DNA of 64,000 nt, taken from Edaphochlamys debaryana (lineage: Eukaryota; Chlorophyta; Chlorophyceae; Chlamydomonadales). Every line of letters starts with the position of its first letter. The first letter of the stretch is position 1. Of this stretch, positions 33,787 through 45,223 are shown in pieces. Location of the stretch: positions 124,001 to 188,000 of the forward strand of contig JAEHOE010000175.1 in NCBI GenBank assembly GCA_016858145.1, given 5' to 3'. Below the pieces are notes generated by a model. That model searched no databases. It was not told where the DNA came from and saw only the letters and a list, made by a program, of their open reading frames with translations. The position numbers were made by a program, and so were the translations under genes.

Positions 33787-36373
33787 CGGGACCGGCGGCG
33801 GGCGTAAGCCGCGCTCCGACACAGCCCAATGTTATGCGCACGCCAAAGCGTCTGGTGGAGCCTGGACCGTGATGAGCCCGGGCGTACTGCTCTCCAAACA
33901 GACAGGCACGGGTGAGGGCCCGCGGGGCCTTCATGGCATGTACTCATGTCATTGGAGAGCTGCTGGCGCGAAGGGCGCTGGAGCTCGAGGGCCTCGGCGA
34001 GGAGGGCCATCAAAAGTGGGCAGGGCAAGCAGCATCGAACCAACGCCCCACTTCCCGCTGCGCTGGACAATTTCGAGAGCGTAGCACCGGAGGGCTTACT
34101 CCCGGGTGGGACCTCGGGCCGCTTGGCCTTGAGTGCACCCAAATGGTCACAGGTGAGGGCAGCCCCTCCTGAGAGTATAGAAGCACACGGATAATTTGGG
34201 TTAATGCTGTCTATGAAGGCCTTCCGACCATCGTCGGTTCCCGCCCTCATTTGTTGGGCGGGACTTGTAGGCCCGGCCCACGCTATGGGTGATGTGCTTG
34301 GGCTGAGTCACACTCCTCTTGAGGAAAGGTACAGGAATGAAACGCCGTATATAGTTTCTATGATAGCTTCGTGCGCTGGCAGGTGCATAAGCTGGCCGCC
34401 GGGCAGAGTCACATGGCCCCACCTTGGGCAACGGCTCCCTTGCTCCCAGCCCCTACGAGGGGGCGGAGGAGGAGCTCCCATCGTCACCCTAGTTGAAACG
34501 CTTCTAGCATACGAGCCGGCGGCCCTAGATCCTCTTCATTCGTACATGATGTGCTATGTGTTCATAAGTTATGTATACTGTTTCGGGGGTGCCACCCAGA
34601 CGGGCTTCTTGCTCAGGCCCCCTATGCCTGTTGTCTACCTTTGAGGATGGTATGCGGGAGGCCCCATTGTTGGTTCCTGGTGCACCTGGGCCCCCACGGT
34701 TTGGAGGTGCTTACACCCTTTTGAGGGCACAGATGCGCATGATCGATGCCCCTTCGACCCGGCTCCCTGGTGTTCACGGTCAACTGCGCGGAGTTCATCG
34801 CTTGCCACGGGGCAGGAGAAAGTAAGAAAGAGACTCTGACTTGACGTTGTGGGATTCAGCGCCGACTTACTTGGCTGGATCGGACACCTGCCAGGGGGGA
34901 ACGAGGCAAGAGCCCCCTGTGCCTTGTGACCATGCGCTGTGCTCTGACCGTATCTTGATAGGGGTGTGCGCTTATGGACAAGATTTCCCATTTACTGTAA
35001 GTTGGTCTGCTCAGGGGTCTGCTGGCTGTTCTGTGCATGCCCCTTTGAACTGACGCCGCTGCCTTTCAAGTTGTCATGCGGTGTTCGTGACGAGGCAGGG
35101 AGCGTGTCGTCATGTGCGCTGAAGATGGGCAGGAAGTGTAACGTTACTGTACGAAGGTCCTTCGAGGGAGAGATAGAAGATTACACAAGAGAGAGAGAAC
35201 ACACACGCTGATGGGGGTGGGGGCGTCCAGGCACGCAGCCAAGTCACCAACGAGGAAGGCCGCAGGGACCACCAGCCCACCAGCCAGGACAGAACGCTCG
35301 GCAGATGCCAGCCGCACTACCGTACCACTACCAATGTTGACCCTGAAAGCCGAAAGCTTTCCTTCCACCGGCATGGCACTCGGGTCTCCGCCTGTGGGGC
35401 ATGGTGAGGAGTTCATCTAGGGGCTTCAACGCCTGCTCCGCTTGACATGCCACGCCAACACAGCGGAGACGTAGCACCCCCCCTAAAGCAGAGGAGGTAC
35501 CGGTACGAGACCTCCTACCCATCTAGGCCAACAGTGCAAGCATCCATAGCCGTCCGCCGCTAGCGCTTCAAACTACCGGCAGTATCCGCCATCCTCTCAG
35601 GTGTCAAACCATGACTACGGCCCTGCAAGCTGTATGACCCTACACCGTAGACGTGAGAAAGCAAGCCCGCAACACAGCTCTCCTGCGGCACAAACCACGC
35701 ATAGTCTATTCCCAAGGGTACTTCAGCCATGCAAAGGATGCAAGGCCAGCCCCCGGTTCCAGAACTTGCAATGATACTTAAGCACATGCGCATAGTTGCA
35801 ACTCAAGCTACTTGTCATGCTCTAGGGGATGTCACCCATAAGATACCATTGAGAACACACGGAGCTTCTCCAGCCCCTCCAACACGTGCATACCATGCGC
35901 CTGCACCCCCAGACATACAATTCTTGCACACCTGCATCTTGCTTGCCTTCTTAATTGCTTGAAGCGCTGGAACGTTGTCTACCCCATTCATGCAGCCAGC
36001 GGTAGTACACTACCGGTACCTGCCTCACCGTGCGTTAGCTTATGAGCCCATGCATTACCAGCCGACATGTACTGTTTTTGCTTGTTCACGTGTGATGGAA
36101 TGTCCCTATTTCGTCAGGCTCGTGGCCTCTACTGCAGGCAGGGCCTGCCTCCCGCTGCCACCTCCCACGCCGTCAACTGCCATTGCTAAACAGTGAACCC
36201 CAAATTGCTCTTTGGATGGCGAGGGTCCTCTCTCAGGCTGCGCAGCGTGGACCACACAGCCATACCCTTCGTTCAGGGCACTCATCCTGCGCAGCCCGGC
36301 TCCCGCCCTAACCGTCACCTCGCTAGGCGCGCCCCGCTGCGCTCTCCCATGCAACACGCATGCATCCAAGTCC
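33787..36373. other. 2.6 kb gene-poor, lower-GC region between convergent genes
   Basis: 3' flanks of M11-1 (+) and the kinase (-). Base composition is visibly more AT-rich than the rest, most clearly at 34.2-36.1 kb. TGTAA signals lie at 34996-35000 and 35137-35141 on the plus strand and at 35181-35185 on the minus strand, so long overlapping 3' UTRs are possible. No credible exon is seen; it may be old, decayed repeat DNA. Confidence 0.45.
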
Positions 36374-39300
36374 TCAGCCCCGCCCAACTGCCCTCCGCAC
36401 CGCAAGCAACAGGCGTGCCAGGGGGCCCTTGCGGGCGGGGGTCGCGGAGGCGTCCGTGCGGCTGCGGTGCAGAGGCCCAGGGTCTCCCTGCTCCTCCACC
36501 CGTAGCGGATCTAGTAGCCCGGTGGTTCGGTCCCGCTCCAGCTCTAGCGACGACCGCTGACCCAGATCTAGCAACGTGCGCCGGCCCAGAGACAAGGACG
36601 CCGCCTGTGTCGGCTTGCCATTCCAGTCCCAGCCCTCTCCGGCTGCAGTAGCCGTGGTGCTGAGGTTGCCTGGCCCGTCAAGCACGGCGGCTCGGGCTGG
36701 CAAGGTTGACAGTGCCAGGGGGAACATATGTCGTTCCTTTGCGGCGCTGCTAGCGCTGCCCCTTTCCTTCAGGGCAGAGCCGTCCGACGATGGCCGTCTC
36801 TGGCTTGGCGGCGGCTCCACTGCCTCTACTGCCTCGGCAGCCTCGCTGGGAAGTAGCGGTTCCGCGGCGGTGCTGGGCGTGGCTGGGAGCGGGTGTGCCG
36901 CAGCCCTGGAGAGCGGCGCCACCCTGCCCAGGCGATACGCGCCCCGGGGGCGGGCGCGCAGGTCTTTCCCCTGCTGCATGAACCTGGCCGCCGCGTCCAG
37001 GGCGTCCCGTGCAGGGGAGTCAGGTAGCAGGGCGCCGTGCGCCGACTTGCGGCTCGACAGGGCGGCCTCCGTCAAGGCCCGCTCCCGCTCGCGGCCCAAG
37101 CCCCGGCCTTGGCGCGGGGACACGACGCTGAGGAGGCTGCGCGAGCTCATGACACGCCGCCGAGAGCTGCTGGCTACTGCCCCGACCGTGCCGGAGTGGC
37201 TGTTGGCAAGGACTGACCGGCTGCCCGGGGCGCCGGCGTCCTCTGCTGGGACGTCGACGGAGCGGGGCGAGGTGGTGCCGTCGAAGCATGACGAAGCGGT
37301 CGTGTCCAGCAAGCCGGCCTTGAGGCGCCGGGCCGCAAGGGCTCCGCTGAGGGACTGCGGCGGCCAAGCGCCCAGGGCCAGCGGCGAGGACGGCGCCGAG
37401 CCCAAAGCTGGCACCAAGAGCGCAACTGCCGTGTTCTGCCCTGCGCCCTTGCTGCGTGGCGATGCCAGCATGCTGCCCGCGGGAACGCTGTGGCTTGGCG
37501 TTGACAGCGCGGTGAGTGGCGTGCCTGAGCGTGCGGCGCCAAGCGGCCCCGCTGCAAGTACTGGTGCGACGGTGGAGGCCCACCGACCCTCAGATTGTTC
37601 GCGCACACCGTCCGTCGGGGGCGCGGTAGGGGACCCAGAGGCAGGGGCAACCATGGAGGCACCTGCCTCGGCGGCTTCCGGCGTGTGCTGTGCCTGGCGC
37701 GGGACAGGCTGCGGCGCGTGCTGTGCGGGCTTGGCACCTGCGCCGCTGTCCGAGACGAAGCGAGGCCGCGGCTGCAGGCGCGCCCCGGTGCCCGCGCCGT
37801 CACCCTGCTTGTTGCTGCTGCCGGCTCCGGCGGCGGTGAGGAGGCGGCCGACCAGGTTGCTGGCACGGAGGCGCAGGCGGGACATGCCGCCCAGACTTGT
37901 GGCGGCCGTGAGGGCGCCACGAGACAAGGCCTCAGCCTCACTGCCGCCGCCCACGGTGCTGCCACCGCCTCCAACTGTGCAGGAGTCGTCCCCTTCGCCT
38001 GCACCTCCAGCAGCAGGGCCAGTGGTGAAGGCCCAACCGGCATGCGGACTGGGTCCAGAGTCACCATCACGCGCGTCCACGCTGCTGTTGAGAGGGTGCA
38101 GCAAATCCGGCGCGAAAGCCAGCGTTGGTGCCTGGCGAAAGCTGCCGGGAGCTCCGGGCGAGCGCAGCTGTGGCCGCTGGCTGAAGCTGCCAGCGGTGCC
38201 CGCTGCCGGGATGGGCAGTGCGCGCATCGAGGTGCGCGGCACCTGCCCACGCGTCGCGGGCCCAGCTGCTGCGGACGCCTCGCCGGGCCGGACATGGGGA
38301 AGCGGCATCCCGGGCTGAGTCCTCAGCTCGGAAGCTGGGGCGCCCAGCGGGGTACAGGCCGAGGGCATCGGGCCCGCGGCGCCCCCTGGAGTGCTGCCCC
38401 GGCCGCCTCCAGGGGTGCTAAGGCCCTGGGGAGGACCGGCCGGCATGGCTGCAGCGTGCACGCCAGACTCTGACCTCTGGGGCCCAGGCAGGGCCGCAGG
38501 TGGCGGCAAAGGCAGCGGCAGGTCTAAGGGCAGGAACGCAGCATTGGAGCTGCACACGGGTCCGGTCCGGTCCGGCCCCACAACGGAAGCCAGCCAGGGC
38601 ACCTTGCTGGCCTCCCGACCCGCACCGTTGTCGCCACTATCGTTGCCGGTTCGCCCAGGCGGCGGTGCATGGCGGGGACCGCCCCTGCCCTTCAAACCGA
38701 GGCCGTCAGTGTCGCTTGGGGAGCCGCCGTCGCTCGAGCTCCTGCTGCTGCCACTGTCCGCACACCGTCGAGGCCCGTGCGTGGCGGGGTCACCGGCTGT
38801 CCGGCTGGCCCCAACGGGCTGGACGGCCACACCTGCCGATGCCGTCCCGTGCGCAGGCATGCTGCCTGGAACGGGCAGGTCTGCGAGCGTTATGGGCCCG
38901 TCGTCATCCTCCCCAGCAATCCACCTTGCCACGCCGGCCATCGGCAGAATGCTTTGGCGCTGCGTCGCTGCGGCTGCACCGCTGCTGCAGGGCGCCGGCG
39001 ATGGCCTGAGCTGCGGCCCAGGCTGCCGTCCCGGAGTCTGAGGCTTGAAGGACTGCGCTGCCTGCCCCCTGCTCGGCGTGCATGGCTCCGAACCCGCTGG
39101 CTCGCCGCCCGGGGGACACGGGGCGGAAGCGTCGGCATGCCCCAGCCCCGGCCCCTGCGACAGCTGCACACAGGCCCTGGGCTTCGCCTGCTGCCGCCGT
39201 TCGCCTCCCACCTCCTCGCGCCCCTCCTGCCGCGGTGCCACATCAACTTTTCTCGCGGACGGCTCCCCAACCAGCCGCGGCACGTCCCAGAAGTACGGCA

Positions 39301-41802
39301 TCTGCAGCAGCTGCTCCGCCGTGGGGCGGTCCGCGGGGTCCAGCTGCAGGCACGCCTCGACCAACTCCACCAGGCGGGGCTCCAGGCCGGGGCCCAGGCG
39401 CTGGCGGAGGTGGGCGTCCACCTGGGGCCACGCCGCCAGGACGGGGCACAGCCGCGGCTCGGCCTGGGCGAGGCCGCTGAGGAGGGGCGGCAGGCGGCCC
39501 AGGCAGCGGCCGATGCGGCACAGCTGGTCGGCGGTGGACTTGCCTGGGGGGAGCGGGGAGCAGAGGGGAGGTGTGTGGAGCGTGGAGAGGGGGTCTCGTG
39601 GGCCGATGCTACGGTGCGGGGAGTGGAGATAGGAGGTGGAGATAGGGGGCACAGGGGCGGGAGAGCATGTTGCGTGTCCCACCTGGGAAGAGCGGCCGCC
39701 CCGTGGCCATCTCTGCAAGGGTGCAGCCGAAGCTCCAGATCTGTAGGGCACATGGGGCGTGGCGCGCGTCAAGAAGAGTGAGGGTGCACCCCACCCCAGC
39801 TTGCCCCAGCCCACCCATGCGCATGACCACGCGCCCCTGTACCCCGGCTTACGTCCGCACTGGGGCCGTACAAGTCCCCCACCATGATCTCTGCGCGGAA
39901 ACACCGAAAGTGGGTCAAGGCGGCGCGCGGGTAACGAGCCTGCCAAGCGCAGAGCGCCCCGCTCACTGCTTCTGTGCACCCCTTACCTTCCCTGCTCCGG
40001 CACACTCCCGAGGCCGCCCCGGCCCTTCTGCACAGGCACAGCTATGCTTGGGTCCACCCTTGCCCCCATCGCCCGATGCGCTCACCCGGCGCCCGGTACC
40101 ACCGAGTCACGCAGTAGCTGGTGCAGCGCTGCACCTCGCGCGGGCCGCAGCGCGTGGGGCGCGCGAAGCCAAAGTCGCACAGCTTGACCCCCGGGGGCCC
40201 CTCGCCGTCCCCGTCCGCCTGCACCAGCACGTTGGCCGGCTTGATGTCTCGGTGGACCATCTGGGGGAGGGAAGGCGGGGGTATGCCATGTGAGAGTACG
40301 GGCAAGGATTGTAAGCGCGCCTCCCAGCGTACCAAATGCCGAGAGCCAGAACTTGCATAACAAGCTCATGTATCGAGTGATTCGAGACTTGCGCAGTGAG
40401 GAGGCCAGGGCGGAGACGTCATCACACATCGCCACTGGTCCACCAGGAATCCTATGCTGCCAGGCAGCCAAAGGCATGCGGCCAAAGGCATGCGGCCAAA
40501 GGCAGGCGGCTGCCTACCTTGGTGCTGTGCAGGTGAGCCACTGCGCACAGCAGCTGCCAGGCGACCGCCTTGGTCAGCGGCGAGGGCAGGCCGTCGGGGC
40601 ACTCGCCCAGCAGGTGGAGCACGCTGGGGCCCACGAACTCAAACACCTGCGGGCACGAAGCACCAGGCACGCGGTGGGATTCATGCGAGAGTCAACCGCC
40701 GCCATTATGCTGCAACGCCGTATGACATCGAAGCAAGAAACCCCTGTGACGTACCAGGTACAGCCTTGGACCTGCAGAGCACGCGAGGGGCACCACGTGA
40801 ACGCCTTGCTGGCGAGAGCCTCGTCCTCCGCATGCAGTAATTTGCTTTGTGGGGCAGAACCCAGTCCCGACGATTATACTCCTGTGTTCGCCCTCCCACA
40901 ACCCTGCCCGCCTCGCCCCGCCGCGCCCACTTGAATGCGTCGAGGAGCGTGACGACGTTGGGGTGAGCCACGGAGCGAAGCATGCGGATCTCACGCAGTG
41001 CAAGCTGTCGGGGCGGGCAGAGCAGGGACGGGCAGGGTGCAGACGCGTGGGCCGGGGCCGGCATGGGCAAACTACACGAGAAGCGGCCCGGTGCTAGGGC
41101 TGAGCTGCACAGGCCCTAGATAGCCGTCTGCGTGGAGAGGGCGGTTGCAAGGGTCTGGCCTTGCGGCCATCGCCAGCTGCAGGCCGGCAGCCTCACCCGC
41201 TCGATAGCCGCATCCTCGTGCGCCTGTGTGTGGTGGGGAGGGTTGAGGGGAGGGAAGGGGGGCGTGAGGCAAGCGAGAGAGCACAGGCATGGATTGAGCT
41301 GGATTCAAGCGGCCTCTCCCGCAAAACCAGCGTTGCTTGGATGCGTCTGGGGAAGCACTGCACGGGGCCCTGTGTGGCGAGCGAAGCGTACCCAAGCGCT
41401 CGACCCCTCCGGCCCCTCCCCGCCCACTCCGATCTCATCGTGATGGTGTTACCACCACCCCCCTGTCCCCTACCTGCTTGAAGGCCTTAATCGCCACCTC
41501 TCGCCCAGTGCTCCTGGCGTGGCACTTCCAGACCGCGCCGTACGACTGAGGCAAGAGGGGCGATGGCAACCGATCAACCCGATGCGCACAGTTAGCGCAC
41601 GTCATACGGCTGACAGTGTTTCGACCCCCGAAACTCTGCGCTTCCCTCCCTTGCCCGTCCCCACCATTGCTGCACCGCCTTCAATCCCAGGAGGCACGGG
41701 CTGGCGTAGGGAGCACAGGCAAAGCATTCCATCAGACTCCCTCCGCCCCCCACTCCCCCTCACTCCTTCGCCCAGGCTCGCGATGTACTCGTACTCATTC
41801 AT
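36374..41802 (-). CDS. CDKL-family serine/threonine protein kinase with long disordered tail
   Basis: Cyclin-dependent-kinase-like (CDKL) kinase; in Chlamydomonas, CDKL members such as LF5 act in flagella-length control, but this orthology is not shown here. Exons in transcript order: 41802-41764, 41545-41474, 41223-41197, 41004-40931, 40764-40755, 40646-40518, 40260-40086, 39890-39853, 39740-39683, 39543-36374; 1,263 residues. Glycine loop GEGSYG (11-16), K33 in VAIK, E51 in [18 protein letters not shown] (D122), DFG (146-148), TSY activation motif (164-166, as CDKL T-x-Y) then [23 protein letters not shown], and [18 protein letters not shown] closing the domain near residue 285. The remaining ~970 residues are Ser/Pro/Gly/Ala-rich and unstructured. 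The fifth exon is the weakest: only a 10-base exon with acceptor CCAAG keeps frame (KLYLVFEFV); the stronger acceptor CTGCAG (17-base exon) would break it. Confidence 0.88.
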
Positions 41803-44800
41803 GCTGGCCTTGCGCGGGGTTCGGGGGTGGGGAGGAGGAGCGATGCTAAGGCAAGGTTGACAACCACCGGCAAGGCCCCTGCATAACCGAGGGCCAGGGG
41901 GGCCCTGCATAACCGAGGGCCAGGGGGGCTCGAGCCCTATTGCTTCTGCGTCCAACAGCAAAGCCGACTTGGCACGTGTTGCAAAGGGGATAGCGGGGGG
42001 AGGAGCAGCCCCGTGTGTTTGGCGGCACGCGGCACGTTTCGCTTCGTAACCACGGCCCTGTTTCGCCGCTAATCGATATAACTGACAAAAAGAAGGCACA
42101 TATCGCGTGGCACAGCGCCTAAGCCTGCAAGCCGCGGTCGGTCTGTCTCGGAGCTGTGGCTGAAGTTTGTCCGACGCAACGAGTCCAGAAGCCGCCAGTG
42201 TGCTCTGTTATCAAATCAAGACACGCAGCGTTCGGGAAATCACCTGTTATGCTCCCAGAGCTCAGCGAGGTCGCTGCAGCGCTAGCTGCGACAAGCTGCG
42301 ACAAGCCGGGGCGCCCCAGCCTCTGCTTGCAGAAACATCGCTGTTGTTGACATCGCAGGTGTGAGGCAGCCTGCAAGCGGCTTGCACTGGGGTCTCCAGG
42401 GCAGCGGTGTAGCGCGAGGAGTTGTCTTGTTACTCAGCTGCCTTACACACAGCGAGACACCTGTGCGAAAGGTAGATCTAGCAGCAGTCGCGGCGACTAT
42501 GCTCAGTAAAGGAGTGGAGGAGTGGCGCTTTCAACCCGCAATGCAGTACTGCTGGAAGCGCAACCGATCAGAGCCGGCCGGAGATGCGCGCACAGACCCA
42601 AGCATGACAGCATGTATGCGGCAGAGCTCCGAGGTTTGCAGCGTCGGGGCCGTTGGCGTCGTCGGGGCGTGTGCCGACTGGACCCGCATCCCGCCCAAAT
42701 CCCGCCCCCAGGGGGACCCCTGCCCCAGCCGCCTCAGGCCACGCTACTTCTCGGCCGAGCTGCCTGCCTACACGCTACCCCAAGCCGGCCTAATATGTGT
42801 TCATAGGCGCCGGGGCGTCCACGGGTCTGCACCAGCACGCCGTGCCGTGGCCAAAAGCTCGCACCAGGGGACGCCCATGCGAGGTGCCCCTGCCGGAGCG
42901 TCACAGTGATCGGGGGATGGGGTCGGGGGGCATAGCCTCCATACAGTGCACTAGCAACAGGGCTATCTAGCACTACACGGAGCGGTATGCGCAGCAGATG
43001 TAGTCGGGAGTGCGGCTGAGAACGGCTACGCTAGAGTAACCGGCTTGCTGTTGCTGTTGACGGTGTAGAGCTGTGCCGGATACGTCTAGCAGGCTGATAC
43101 AGGTCCTATGGGAGACAGGCGCGAATAGCACTTTCCTGAGCCGCTTGAAGAAGCCCCCAGCCGTGAAGCGTGCCAGTCTTCTGGGGATGGGGTGCACAAG
43201 ACTGCGTCACCTTGCCACCTCCAGCCACGGAGCGGGTGGTAGTCGTGCAACCCTTATACTCAGTAAGCGCGCTTCATCGTGTGGCCCCCACCCTGGGTGC
43301 CGCCTCGGAACATCGCCGCCAACGCCCAGGTCCGAGCGTCCAACTGACCATGGACGCTCCGATGCGTTCTCTAGTCCGTCCGGCCCGCCGCGTTCCTGCG
43401 CGTAGGCAGATCTGGCGCTGGAGAAGGCTGCTGTCCCGACTTGCCAGCTGCAGCCCCGCCTGCCCCGGGAGAGGGCCAGTGGCACATGAGTCGGGCTAGG
43501 GGCCCGCTGCCCGGGACGCTGGCTGTCAGTACGCACCCGCGAAGTAGAGGCATGGGGGCCATCGGCTATGCCCGCTACCGCTGTGGGCATCCTTACTTGA
43601 ACCTGACCGCCCAAGGCCTGCGTGGCCCTCACACCTTTTCGCGAAACTTCGTCCCGGTCCTCATTACCCACACCAGCTTCATCACGGACCCGAGGCGTGC
43701 AACCGGACGCCTAGTTGCCTTCAGTGCCAGCACCAGCAGGGGCACCATCCCCAGATGGAAGACCCCCTGGCGTGCACTGACCCAGGGCGGGCGGAGCGCC
43801 TGCTGAGGCCTGTCTTGAATCCACACGACGGCAGAGAGCAAGCGTCCCTCAGCTTCAGTCAGGCCTTCATATGTACAGCCTCAGCAGGCAGCCAGACACA
43901 ACAGCTCCAGGTGCGCATGTTATCAACCTGGTAAGAAGCTGTGTACACTCCACACAAACAAGGCCCCACGTATGTCCTTTTGCCCCAAGCAGAGCTATCC
44001 GGGGTGAACGATGCCATACAAGGAGATGATTTGGAACAACAAAAGACGGCAGATGAGCAATCCAAATGCTGCGAAAGGAAAGAAGTCACTGACAAGTCGT
44101 GTCCATAAATGGTGCACTCGGACGCACATACCGGTACATGCGCGTGTGTGCTACCCCGCACACTGCAAGTGAGAAGCGCGTATCCCGCAAAGCTAGCAGC
44201 AGCACCACAGACCCACGCCCTCCCTAAACAATTTATCCCTGCTACTCCCTTGCAACCCAGGAACCTGGTCCCCATCACTCCTGCTTTTGCACCTGCACAG
44301 GCCCGGCTCCCGATGTCCCGAACAGCCGAGGCCCCTTCAACTCTCCTGCAACTGAATGTCATATCCCATGCCCATGTCACCCACATGTGTCGTTGACCAG
44401 ACATGGAGAGGACGCCTTGCAACGCCCACCGTGCCAAATCTTCCTGGCAATCTCTGTCTACCCACCCTTTACGTTCATAGCGTTCACACCCTCTACCCAC
44501 ACTCGTACGACGTCAAACGCAGCTAGGCACAGTGCCTTACACATTTGCCCATATTGGGTTGGGCACAACGAGTCAAATAACGCCCTTACTGCAATAACCT
44601 TCATGTAAAGGGGCGGCGCACAGCGGCTGTAGAAGATGTCAGCCATGCATCACCAGCACAACCTTGCAAACTCAACGTGGAGTCATGCGTGCAGAAAGAG
44701 ATTAGAAGGCAAAGCAATAAGAAAGCAAATCGCGCTAAGCCGCACAAGCCGTCGTGAAGCCACCGCCCTTGCGGCGTGGCGCTCTGCACGACAGGCCGTC

Positions 44801-45223
44801 CACATTCCAAGCTGCGGGAAGCCAATGTTTCCATTCGTTTTACTAAGGCTAGGGTAAGGTGCTTCGTGGGTCGCTTGCTCGGTCCCGCTGCCGTTTCCAG
44901 CCCCGGCTTGGCTGCGCACACGCGGTGCGACATCCAAGGGGATAGCTGCATGGGCGGGCAGTTGAGCTGAGCTGAGACAGGCGGCGGTCCGCAGCAACGC
45001 GCTTCGCACGAGCCGTAGCAAGGCTCAGCAAGCCCACGTCGTGTCATGCCAGCATGCTGATGAAGCCAATGCACCGTCACGCAACACGGGAGCACTGAGC
45101 AGCAGAGCGCCCCGTGCGACGCAACCCCGCTTGGGTAGCGGTGTGTCAGTTGCGCATGCCCCATGCACCGGCGGCCTACTTTCGAGTTGTGACACGGGCA
45201 GAGAGTGGGCCCGGGGACCGCGG
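41803..45223. other. 3.4 kb spacer between kinase 5' end and M11-2 3' end
   Basis: Holds the kinase promoter side and the M11-2 3' UTR. A 26-base unit (CCTGCATAACCGAGGGCCAG...) occurs twice in tandem at about 41877-41929. The open frames at 42361-42909 (+) and 43859-44500 (-) have no recognisable domain or splice partners, and I do not call them genes. Confidence 0.45.
44537..44541 (-). terminator. polyadenylation signal TGTAA for M11-2
   Basis: TTACA on the plus strand, first clear signal downstream of the M11-2 stop; predicts a 3' UTR of about 0.68 kb. Confidence 0.4.

Noticed and set aside
36576..38318. 580-codon plus-strand open frame
   Set aside because: Shadow of the CDKL kinase tail exon; no domain, no splice partners.
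40471..40505. Tandem AAAGGCATGCGGCC repeat as a regulatory array
   Set aside because: Only two to three imperfect copies within a kinase intron; no further evidence.
42361..42909. Open frame starting MRQPASGLHWGLQG
   Set aside because: Composition and lack of any motif or splice partner give no support for a gene.
43859..44500. Cys-rich minus-strand open frame
   Set aside because: Overlaps the expected M11-2 3' flank; codon use does not look like a gene and no motif spacing is regular.
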